The notes below the pieces were generated by a model. It made no database searches. It saw nothing but the letters and a program-made list of their open reading frames with translations, and was not told the origin of the DNA. A stretch of DNA of 39,737 nt from Prevotella sp. GTDB taxonomy: Bacteria > Bacteroidota > Bacteroidia > Bacteroidales > Bacteroidaceae. Where the stretch lies: positions 1 through 39,737 of the forward strand of contig JAGBQP010000042.1 of the NCBI GenBank assembly GCA_017632825.1, in the 5' to 3' direction. The position numbers were made by a program, and so were the translations under genes. Below are positions 8,132 through 15,640 of the stretch, in pieces (positions within the stretch are counted from its first letter, which is position 1; every line of letters begins with the position of its first letter).

Positions 8132-10732
8132 TTATAATTTCACATTAATGACCTGCAGACTGCTGTCGTCACTTGACGGTCCGGCCATCAACTGATACTG
8201 TCCAGGAACGAAGCGCATTGTATTACTCTGCGAGTCCCACGTTTCCAGTTGCTTACGGTTCAGCAGGATTTTGACGATGCGTTCTTCACCAGCCTTCAAT
8301 GAAACCTGCTGATAACCGCAAAGCGTTTTCAACGGCCCTTCTTTGTCAGCTGAACGGCGGAAGTACAACTCTACTGTCTCCATACCATCACGCTTACCAG
8401 TATTCTTAACCTGCACACTGACCTCAACGCCATTCTTTGTTGCCTTCTGCTTCATGTTCTTGAATTCGAACGTGGTATAACTAAGTCCATATCCAAACGG
8501 GAACAATGGCTCACCCGTGAAATAGCGATAAGTGCGGTTCTTCATGGTGTAGTCGAGGAAATCTGGCAGGTCATCTACACTACGGTAGAAGGTTACAGGC
8601 AGTTTACCACTGGGATTGTATTGTCCTGTCAGCACGTCGGCTAAGGCTCTGCCTCCCTGCTCGCCGCAATACCACCACTGCAGAATGGCATCGCAGGTCT
8701 CAAGCTCAGGTACCATAGCGATAGCGCCACCTGAACAGTTGACAAAGACAACACGCTTGCCAGCCTCGTGCAGCCAGCGGAGCACATCGCGCTGTGCCTG
8801 TGGTAACTCAATGCTGGTGCGGTCGCCTCCTTGAAAACCTGGTTCGTTAACACGCATCTCCTCGCCCTCAAGTCTGGGAGAGATGCCACCGACAAACACA
8901 ACAGTCTCGGCATCGCCAACCTGTGCTAACAGCTCCTGTGCCGTAGGTGTCGATTTGTGCTGTATGTCGAAGTTCAGTGCTCCATAGCCAGTTTCTTGGA
9001 CATAGTCTATTTGGATGCGATAATGCTGTCCTGCTTTTACTTGTAGTTGCTTCTGGCTATTCTGTATGCGCTGACGTGCTTGCCAGAGATTCACCAGAGT
9101 ATCGCCATTTACCAGCAGGCGAATCTTATCGTCGCCACCAATATTGAAAATAAGTGTTTCGTCGCGAGTAGGAATCAACGTACCGTCAAGACGGGCTGAG
9201 AAGTTTTCAAGATTAACACCTGGGGCAAAAACCGTATTTCCTCCATTACTCAGCTTAATGGGTTCTGTGATGACAACGGTGGCTGCAGGTGTTCCCGACA
9301 TATCGGTATTATTGTAATAGGTGGCCTGTATGCCTTGAGTACCCAAAGGAGCTTTAATCTGTCCGAAACGGCTCTCTATGGTTTCATTTCGGGTCAGTCC
9401 ACATCCCAACAGATATGGAACGTTGCCTAACTGCTGACGAATACCGTCGAGAGCTGTTATGGTTTTCGTGGGATAACCAGAGTAGTTTCCCCACTGCATA
9501 ACCGAATCGTTTGCATTGGGTCCCATCACAAGCAGTTTCCCAGATTGTGATGGCGTCGAAAGTGGCAGCACACCATTATTCTTCAACAGAACAATGCTTT
9601 TACGTGCCATATCAAGAGCCAGTTGCTTGTGAGGCTGAGATGCAACAACGCTGGCTGGTATCTTCGTCCACGAAACAAGATTGTCATCATCAAAATCGCC
9701 TAATTCAAAACGGGCGATAAGCAGACGGCGCAACGAACGGTCAATGTCTTCTTCCTTGATGTCACCACGACGTACTGCTTCTGGCAGATTACGATATTCT
9801 GAGCCACACTCAACATCGGTACCTGCCAATACGGCTTGAGCCGATGCTTCGGGGCTATCCTTAGCGGTGTTATGCCAGCGTGGCAGGAAATCGCGAATGG
9901 CGCCACAATCGCTGGTGATGAGTCCCTTGAAGCCCCATTCGTCACGCAGAATCTGCTGTTCATAACGCGTCTGACTACAGCAGGGCTGACCGTCAATGCG
10001 CTGATAGGCACACATAACCTCAGCTACTTGTCCCTCCTGTACTAAAGACTTAAAAGCAGGAAGGTAAGTCTCCCAAAGATCGCGTTCGGGCAAATCCTCG
10101 ACATTGAAGGTGTGACGATTCCACTCGGGGCCGCTATGAACGGCAAAATGCTTGGCACAGGCAAGTAGCTTCTTATAGTTGCCAATCCACTGTCCGTCAT
10201 AGGTCATACCTTGCAGACCGCGAACAACAGCAAGTCCCATCTTCGATGTCAGGAAGGGATCTTCACCGTAGGTTTCCTGACCACGTCCCCAGCGTGGGTC
10301 TCGAAAAATGTTGATATTGGGTGTCCAAAACGACAGACTCTGATAGCGACGGATGTTACCCGTCTGCTTGGCTTGCTGCGATTTGGCTCGTGCCTCGTCG
10401 CTTACAGCTGTAAACACGCTGTGAAGTAATTCGTCGTCCCATGAGGCCGCCATGGCCATCGTGATAGGGAATACGGTAGCATAGCCATTACGTCCAACAC
10501 CGTGTAGTGCTTCGTTCCACCACTGGAACTGTGGAATGTTCAGGTGGTCGATAGCTGGCGATGTGTCCATCATCAGCCGGACTTTCTCGTCGAGCGTCAG
10601 TCGTTTCAGCAGATCGTCGGCACGCTGCTCAGCTTTCAACTGTGGATTCTGATAGGGTAGTTTCTGCGTTTGTGCTGTTACCGTCAGTAGGGCGACAGTA
10701 GCCAGTAGGCCAGTCATAATAGTTTTTTTCAT
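8132..10732 (-). CDS. Secreted GH3 glycoside hydrolase with PA14 insertion (beta-xylosidase/beta-glucosidase type)
   Basis: An 866-aa exported enzyme (signal peptide about 1-20). The order is: GH3 TIM barrel (about 35-340) with nucleophile D275 in GLITSDCGAI; the alpha/beta sandwich begun at about 385 (KSIVLLKNNGVLPLS); a PA14 module inserted at about 470-600 (GIQATYYNNTDMSG); resumption with LEGEEMRVNEPGF (probable acid/base glutamate); and a C-terminal fibronectin-like domain. This PA14-in-GH3 layout is known from Prevotella xylan-degrading beta-xylosidases, and SPRLEGEEM resembles them. It removes terminal sugars from oligosaccharides, probably in the periplasm. It lies 26 bases downstream of the symporter and 22 upstream of GH43. 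Xylosidase versus glucosidase specificity is not certain. Confidence 0.92.
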   Translation of the reverse strand: MKKTIMTGLLATVALLTVTAQTQKLPYQNPQLKAEQRADDLLKRLTLDEKVRLMMDTSPAIDHLNIPQFQWWNEALHGVGRNGYATVFPITMAMAASWDDELLHSVFTAVSDEARAKSQQAKQTGNIRRYQSLSFWTPNINIFRDPRWGRGQETYGEDPFLTSKMGLAVVRGLQGMTYDGQWIGNYKKLLACAKHFAVHSGPEWNRHTFNVEDLPERDLWETYLPAFKSLVQEGQVAEVMCAYQRIDGQPCCSQTRYEQQILRDEWGFKGLITSDCGAIRDFLPRWHNTAKDSPEASAQAVLAGTDVECGSEYRNLPEAVRRGDIKEEDIDRSLRRLLIARFELGDFDDDNLVSWTKIPASVVASQPHKQLALDMARKSIVLLKNNGVLPLSTPSQSGKLLVMGPNANDSVMQWGNYSGYPTKTITALDGIRQQLGNVPYLLGCGLTRNETIESRFGQIKAPLGTQGIQATYYNNTDMSGTPAATVVITEPIKLSNGGNTVFAPGVNLENFSARLDGTLIPTRDETLIFNIGGDDKIRLLVNGDTLVNLWQARQRIQNSQKQLQVKAGQHYRIQIDYVQETGYGALNFDIQHKSTPTAQELLAQVGDAETVVFVGGISPRLEGEEMRVNEPGFQGGDRTSIELPQAQRDVLRWLHEAGKRVVFVNCSGGAIAMVPELETCDAILQWWYCGEQGGRALADVLTGQYNPSGKLPVTFYRSVDDLPDFLDYTMKNRTYRYFTGEPLFPFGYGLSYTTFEFKNMKQKATKNGVEVSVQVKNTGKRDGMETVELYFRRSADKEGPLKTLCGYQQVSLKAGEERIVKILLNRKQLETWDSQSNTMRFVPGQYQLMAGPSSDDSSLQVINVKL

Positions 10733-10758
10733 TGTTGATATAGTTTTATGTCGGTTTT

Positions 10759-11712
10759 TTACAAATGACGATTCTTTTGATTGTCAGATTTCCATGAATA
10801 TGCATAGATTCTGGCCACAATGGCTCCACTGATGTTGTGCCATACGCTAAAGATAGCTCCGGGAATAATGGCCATTGGATAGGCAGCAAAATGGAGTGTA
10901 GCCAATGATGATGCCAGACCGCTATTCTGCATACCCACCTCGATGCTCAAGGCCTTTCGTTTGGGTGGAGGCAGACGGAGCAGACGCCCAATACCATATC
11001 CTACGGAAATGCCAAACAGGTTATGAAGCATGACTACAACGATGATGATTAGTCCGCCCGTCAGCAATTTCTGAGCACTGGCAGCAATGACAATCATAAC
11101 AATGGTGGCAATAGCCAGCGATGACAAGGCTGGCAGATAGGCTGTGGCCTGTTCTGTCTGTTGTGGCCATAAACGCTTGACGAGAAGTCCGGCAGCAATG
11201 GGAAGAATCACAACCCAGAGAATACTCAGAATCATAGCCGTCACATTGACGTCAATATTCTTGCCTGCTAATAATAACACAAGCAGTGGTGTCATTACAG
11301 GGGCTATAAGTGTGGAGACGCTCGTCATACCTACCGATAGTGCCAAATCGCCTTTGGCAAGATAAGTAATGACGTTCGAAGCTGTGCCTCCAGGACAGCA
11401 ACCCACCAGCAGAACGCCAATGGTCAAAGCATCATCGAGTGAAAAAAGTCTTGCCAGTATCCACGCCAGCATTGGCATAATCGTGAATTGTGCTATGCAT
11501 CCGATAATGACGTCGCGAGGTCTTGTGAACACTACGCGGAAGTCCTCCCAACGAAGTGTTAAGCCCATACCAAACATGATGACACCCAGCAGCGGACTGA
11601 TAATGGCGGGTTTCAGGTGGTTCAATATATCGGCAAAAAGGAGCGCCAGTACCGCTGATAGCAGTACGAGCACTCCCATATAGTCGGATATTAGTTTGCA
11701 GGCTTTTTTCAT
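10759..11712 (-). CDS. Bile acid:Na+ symporter (BASS) family transporter
   Basis: A roughly 317-aa inner-membrane protein with 9-10 hydrophobic segments. It carries family blocks MFGMGLTLRWEDF, GCCPGGTASNVITYLAKGD (discontinuous-helix sodium-site region) and SIEVGMQNSGLASSLA (second crossover). These are diagnostic of the BASS/ACR3-like fold. The start is the Met at 11712; the reading frame extends to a TTG at 11724, but that overlaps the TATCTTTG promoter box and would precede the transcript. A Met at 11679 is a further alternative. It heads the - strand operon with GH3, GH43 and CE1 esterase. Family members move bile acids, pantoate, pyruvate and other organic anions, so the substrate is open. 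Confidence 0.9.
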   Translation of the reverse strand: MKKACKLISDYMGVLVLLSAVLALLFADILNHLKPAIISPLLGVIMFGMGLTLRWEDFRVVFTRPRDVIIGCIAQFTIMPMLAWILARLFSLDDALTIGVLLVGCCPGGTASNVITYLAKGDLALSVGMTSVSTLIAPVMTPLLVLLLAGKNIDVNVTAMILSILWVVILPIAAGLLVKRLWPQQTEQATAYLPALSSLAIATIVMIVIAASAQKLLTGGLIIIVVVMLHNLFGISVGYGIGRLLRLPPPKRKALSIEVGMQNSGLASSLATLHFAAYPMAIIPGAIFSVWHNISGAIVARIYAYSWKSDNQKNRHL

Positions 11713-11721
11713 ATTCGTTGG

Positions 11722-11729
11722 CAAAGATA
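11722..11729 (-). promoter_or_regulatory. -7 promoter box of the symporter-GH3-GH43-esterase operon
   Basis: TATCTTTG on the - strand matches Bacteroidetes TAnnTTTG. It ends 10 bases before the ATG at 11712, so the transcript leader would be only a few bases. No good -33 TTTG is seen at the expected distance. Confidence 0.55.
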
Positions 11730-11775
11730 GTAAAAATCCTGCAAACTGATGATATTTTTCTCGTAAAAATATAGC

Positions 11776-14673
11776 TTAACGTCCTCGACGGTCGTTGTTA
11801 CCCCATTTCTTGTCGTAGCGTCCTTCCGTATCCATTTTACCACCAAACATATTCAGGCGGTATCGCACATGGAGCATCGCATAGGAGTTAATACTGTTGT
11901 AGCGTGTATCGCTACGTCCGTTGGCGTTGACCCAGCGTTCGTAGTTGGACTGCTGGCCCAGCAGGTCATAGAAATTCAAAGCTACGACGAGTGTCTTAGT
12001 CTTCAGGAATGATTTAGAAATCTGTCCGTTCCAAATCAGTTCATTGGTGTTCGAAGACGGGTCGTTGTAGCCTCGGCGACTATTCTCGTGAAGATTTGTC
12101 GATACCTCAAGTCCAAAAGGCAAACGCACCATCACCTGACCGCCATAGCTGAAGCGCCAAGTGTTGAGATTGGCTGTAGGCTGCAGCTCATTGCGCGAGT
12201 GCTGGTAATTGACATTTCCGTCAAGAGTAACTTCGAGCCAACCATTGCGGAAGCTGGCATTCAGACGTTCGTTGATGTTGGTGGTCTTTGTAGTGTTCTT
12301 GGCTGCATCGGCTTGTGCCTGCGCTACATAACTCACATAGTTATTATAGCGTACACGTGTATCGCTGCCAATGTTCCAGTGGGCAGTAGAGTCAAGAGCT
12401 GTGTTGAAGGTAAAGCCACCATCGGCATTCCAGTTACCATTGATGTTCTCTGGACGAGACATACTTCCACCAGTTTCAGCGTTGTAGCGTACAAGATTGG
12501 AAATGCTGTTGCGTATGTGGCGATAGTTACCATAGAGCACAATAGAGCGCTTGTACTTCTGGATATAGTTGTTGTAATAGACGCTCAGCGAATTAGTAAA
12601 CTGCGGCTTCAGTCCGGGGTTACCCTGTGTGATGTAAAGAGGGTTCGAGTCGTCGGTAATGTCGAGCAGTTGCGTGATGTCGGGCTGGCGTGTGTCACCA
12701 CGATAGTGCAAGTAGATGCTCTGCTGGTCGCTGAACTTATAGTGGAAGTCAAGTGTCGGCGTGAAATTGGTCACGTTACGCACAGTATCGACATAGATGC
12801 CACGATAGTCTTGAATGAAGTTTGAGCTTTGAGGCTGCACGAGGAAACCAATGTTGTAGTCGTACTCTTCCTGGTAATGGCGCAGCGTCAGACGAATGTT
12901 GTGTGTATAGTTCTTGTATTCAGAGTATCGGCTCAGATTCTTGTCCAGATATATCGTCTGCATAGCTGTCTCGTCAAAGTTGCCAATCCAGGGGTCCCAT
13001 TCTCTATAAATAGGTATAATGCCACCGAAAGGGTTTTCGTCAAGACGACTAAAGTCATAGGTCTGACGGTCGCTCTTGTTCTGATTGTAGCGAAGCTCGT
13101 AGTTAGCCTGCAGATGTGCACCTTTCCACAGAGGTTCGCTATAAAGTGCACTCAGTACATAACTTTGATTATCGGATGGTGTGGTGTTGTAGCGTGAAGT
13201 GAAGTATGTAGAGTCTGTACCTGCAATGTTTTTGACGCGGTGCAGAAAGACGTCATTGCTCGAAACGCTACGATTCTTACTACTGCCCGTTGAACCCTCA
13301 GCACGCAGGGTAATGTTGCGTCCTCGGTCGTTGAGCCGACGATAAAACTGCAACATAGCCCAAGCATTTTTGTTGTCACCATAGGATAGGCTTGCGCTGT
13401 GGTTGTGGTTGATAAGATAGGGATAGAGTGGGGAAGTAGCGTCGTTAACCAGGTCTAACGGTTTGTCTGCATAGAGGTATGGATCGTCATCGAAGGTGGC
13501 GCTGGCTGATGTCGATATGCCATCGTTGTTACCCAAGCTACCATTAGCGCGTAGCAAGATGTTCGTCAGCGTATCGGGTTTCCACTCTACACGAATGTTG
13601 CCGTTCCAGTTGTCGCTACGTGAAAGACTTTTTGAGAAGCTGTTTGAGAAGGTGCGACTCGTCTGACTATAGAAGTTCTCGCTGGCATTCTCGTTCTCGT
13701 TGTCGCCATCGCGATGATTCCAGCGTATGCTGGCATCAGCCTTCAGCTTATCGCCGTCATCGTAATTAAAGTTGGTTCCCAACATCTTTCGGGCGTTGAG
13801 TCCGCGGCGGTTCCACCAGCCGGCATTCTCCTCTTTGTTGTTGAGATTGCCCATCAGTACGAATCGTGTTTTGTCCGTAAAGCTGGAACCCATACCACGC
13901 GAAGCATAGCGGTGCTGAGTGCCGCCAGCCAGGTCAAGATTGGTCATGTAACCACGATTCATTCCTTTTTTAATGGTGAAGTCGAGAACTGCCTGCTTGT
14001 TGCCGTCCTCAATGCCAGTAATGCGAGCCTGATCGCTCTGCTGGTCGTAGAACTTAACATTCTGTATAATACTCACAGGCAGGTTCTTCAGCGCTGTCTC
14101 AACATCGCCCAACATAAATTCTTTGCCGTCGAGCAGAATTTTTTCAATCTTCTTGCCGTTGACGGTGATGTTACCGTCCTCATCAACCTCGGCTCCCGGC
14201 ATGCGTTTGATGAGTTCCTCAATAGGTGAGCCTTCTGGTGTGCGATAGGCATCGGGATTATAGACCAATGTGTCTTTCTTTACGACAATCTGCGCTGCAC
14301 GGCCCGTAACGACGGTCTCCTTCAGCATTACGGCATCGGTTGACATCTGCAGGATGCCTAAGTCCTGACTCTGGTCGCGCCGTATTGAAACTTCGCGCTG
14401 TATGGCTTGAAAACCGATGGAAGAAATTCTGATGCGATAGATGCCGTTGGACGGTGCTTCCATCGAGAAATTACCACGCAGGTCGGTGACTGTACCGCCA
14501 ACGAATGTGCTGTCCTTAGCGCGGAACAACTGGACCGACGCCTGCACGACGGGCTCTTTGAATTCTGCATCTTGTACGTTACCTGAAATTGTTCGCTCAC
14601 GCTGTTCCTGAGCAGCTGCAAATAGTGTTGTTAACCCAATGAGGGCTAAAAGCATAGTGTATCTCCGAAACAT
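11776..14673 (-). CDS. Outer-membrane beta-barrel protein with carboxypeptidase-regulatory-like N-terminus (TonB-receptor-related)
   Basis: A 965-aa protein with signal peptide (about 1-21). A CarboxypepD-reg-like domain covers about 27-110 (TISGNVQDAEFKEPVVQASV). A plug-like domain covers about 120-235, with ETVVTGRAAQ, IEELIKRMPGAEVDEDG and ILLDGKEF. The rest is a long series of amphipathic strands rich in Tyr, Asn and Arg ending with aromatic MLHVRYRLNMFGG. This matches the Bacteroidetes 'outer membrane protein beta-barrel' family rather than SusC, and no SusD partner is next to it. It is probably a surface transporter or assembly barrel of unknown cargo. It is separated from the symporter gene by about 50 bases and is transcribed in the same direction. 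Confidence 0.88.
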   Translation of the reverse strand: MFRRYTMLLALIGLTTLFAAAQEQRERTISGNVQDAEFKEPVVQASVQLFRAKDSTFVGGTVTDLRGNFSMEAPSNGIYRIRISSIGFQAIQREVSIRRDQSQDLGILQMSTDAVMLKETVVTGRAAQIVVKKDTLVYNPDAYRTPEGSPIEELIKRMPGAEVDEDGNITVNGKKIEKILLDGKEFMLGDVETALKNLPVSIIQNVKFYDQQSDQARITGIEDGNKQAVLDFTIKKGMNRGYMTNLDLAGGTQHRYASRGMGSSFTDKTRFVLMGNLNNKEENAGWWNRRGLNARKMLGTNFNYDDGDKLKADASIRWNHRDGDNENENASENFYSQTSRTFSNSFSKSLSRSDNWNGNIRVEWKPDTLTNILLRANGSLGNNDGISTSASATFDDDPYLYADKPLDLVNDATSPLYPYLINHNHSASLSYGDNKNAWAMLQFYRRLNDRGRNITLRAEGSTGSSKNRSVSSNDVFLHRVKNIAGTDSTYFTSRYNTTPSDNQSYVLSALYSEPLWKGAHLQANYELRYNQNKSDRQTYDFSRLDENPFGGIIPIYREWDPWIGNFDETAMQTIYLDKNLSRYSEYKNYTHNIRLTLRHYQEEYDYNIGFLVQPQSSNFIQDYRGIYVDTVRNVTNFTPTLDFHYKFSDQQSIYLHYRGDTRQPDITQLLDITDDSNPLYITQGNPGLKPQFTNSLSVYYNNYIQKYKRSIVLYGNYRHIRNSISNLVRYNAETGGSMSRPENINGNWNADGGFTFNTALDSTAHWNIGSDTRVRYNNYVSYVAQAQADAAKNTTKTTNINERLNASFRNGWLEVTLDGNVNYQHSRNELQPTANLNTWRFSYGGQVMVRLPFGLEVSTNLHENSRRGYNDPSSNTNELIWNGQISKSFLKTKTLVVALNFYDLLGQQSNYERWVNANGRSDTRYNSINSYAMLHVRYRLNMFGGKMDTEGRYDKKWGNNDRRGR

Positions 14674-14785
14674 ATATGTTTAGTTTAGCTATTTTTATCA
14701 ACTATTGAAGTTAGATGTATCGTTTGTGAAAAGGTTTAATCGATTTGATACTTTTTTTCAAATTCAAGAAAAAAATGCCAAAACA

Positions 14786-14817
14786 TTTGCATAATTCACA
14801 GGAATTACCTAACTTTG
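14786..14817 (+). promoter_or_regulatory. Consensus promoter of the cytidylate-kinase-like gene
   Basis: -33 TTTG (14786-14789) and -7 TAACTTTG (14810-14817) are separated by 20 bases, a full match to the Bacteroidetes primary-sigma consensus. The leader to the ATG at 14856 is about 33 bases and A-rich. Confidence 0.8.
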
Positions 14818-14855
14818 CAACCATAGATTATTAACCTTCTAAAAACACTAAGACT

Positions 14856-15476
14856 ATGAACAAGGAAGAGAAATTTGTTATTACCATCAGCCGCCAGTTT
14901 GGAACAGGCGGACACGAGATTGGAGCAGAGCTTGCACGACGCCTTGGTGTGAAATTGCTGGACAAGCAAATTCTGAATGAGGTAGCCTCGCGCATCAAAG
15001 CTGTAGAAGATGCAGTGGAAAAGATTGAAGCACGCAATCCGCTGTGGCGCGACGATTTTACTAACTTCTATCGTAATTATATGGCCAGCGCCGAATACAA
15101 CGGACAGGAGCAGGACCAGACGAGTCACGAACTGTTTCGCGCTCAAGCCGATGCCATCCGTCGCATTGCGCAAGAAGAGTCGTGTGTCATCGTAGGACGC
15201 TGTGGATTCGACATTTTTGCCAATCATCCCAATGCCCTGAAGATTTTTATCCATTCGAGTCTCGACTGCCGTAAACGACGCATCGCTGAAAAATATGACA
15301 TCAGCGAGCAGGATGCATCAGCCATGATTGTTGACAATGACTACAGTCGCCAACTCTACACAAAGACGTTTACTGGCCGCGAATGGACCGATGCTTGCAA
15401 CTACGACATAGCTATTGACGTGCGAAAGTTCGGCGTTAACGGAGCTGTGGACTTCATTATGCATTGCATAGAATAG
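14856..15476 (+). CDS. Cytidylate kinase-like family protein
   Basis: A 206-aa cytoplasmic P-loop protein of the cytidylate-kinase-like family (PF13189 type). The phosphate-binding loop is the atypical SRQFGTGGHEIGAELARRL (about 12-30). Further blocks are LDKQILNEVASR, SCVIVGRCGFDIF and RKRRIAEKYDIS, the last being the lid-like segment. This family is separate from canonical Cmk and is common in Bacteroidetes and Firmicutes; its substrate is not well established. It is monocistronic, with its own promoter, and is followed by a set of hairpins and a terminator. Confidence 0.85.
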   Translation: MNKEEKFVITISRQFGTGGHEIGAELARRLGVKLLDKQILNEVASRIKAVEDAVEKIEARNPLWRDDFTNFYRNYMASAEYNGQEQDQTSHELFRAQADAIRRIAQEESCVIVGRCGFDIFANHPNALKIFIHSSLDCRKRRIAEKYDISEQDASAMIVDNDYSRQLYTKTFTGREWTDACNYDIAIDVRKFGVNGAVDFIMHCIE

Positions 15477-15483
15477 AGATAGG

Positions 15484-15507
15484 CTTGAATTTTCTCGAAA
15501 ATTCAAG
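15484..15507. repeat. Perfect 10-bp inverted repeat after the cytidylate-kinase-like gene
   Basis: CTTGAATTTT (15484-15493) pairs perfectly with AAAATTCAAG (15498-15507) around a CTCG loop. It begins 8 bases after the stop codon. There is no T-run directly after it, so it may protect the 3' end rather than terminate transcription. Confidence 0.6.
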
Positions 15508-15511
15508 TAAA

Positions 15512-15564
15512 ACTCCATGAGTAATTTTTGATACTCATGGAGTTTTTTCTAAAACTCATGGAGT
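15512..15564. repeat. ACTCCATGAGT-family repeat cluster, copy A
   Basis: ACTCCATGAGTA (15512-15523) and its perfect inverse TACTCATGGAGT (15532-15543) form a 12-bp stem. Another ACTCATGGAGT lies at 15554-15564, 21 bases after the preceding copy. The same 11-mer is repeated three times at 31578-31630. Confidence 0.75.
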
Positions 15565-15590
15565 ATTTCCGGAAAGTCGTACGATGACAT

Positions 15591-15640
15591 AAAAAAGCCG
15601 GCCCTTTAGACGCTAAACGCTAAAAGGCCGGCTGTTTTTT
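15591..15640. terminator. Bidirectional rho-independent terminator
   Basis: A GC-rich stem GCCGGCC (15597-15603) / GGCCGGC (15626-15632), extended by AAA/TTT pairs, is flanked by A6 on the left and T8 on the right. It can therefore terminate both the cytidylate-kinase-like gene and the converging DUF4301 gene, whose stop lies at its edge. Confidence 0.88.

Noticed and set aside
10759..11712. Literal bile-acid transporter
   Set aside because: Family membership does not fix the substrate, and the operon context is polysaccharide breakdown.
12088..12825. 245-aa + strand ORF opposite the outer-membrane barrel gene
   Set aside because: The - strand frame gives a coherent barrel; the antisense ORF is low-complexity Val/Ile-rich with no start signals.
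11776..14673. SusC-type glycan importer
   Set aside because: It has a carboxypeptidase-like N-domain, but the plug and barrel look like the generic outer-membrane barrel family and there is no SusD neighbour.
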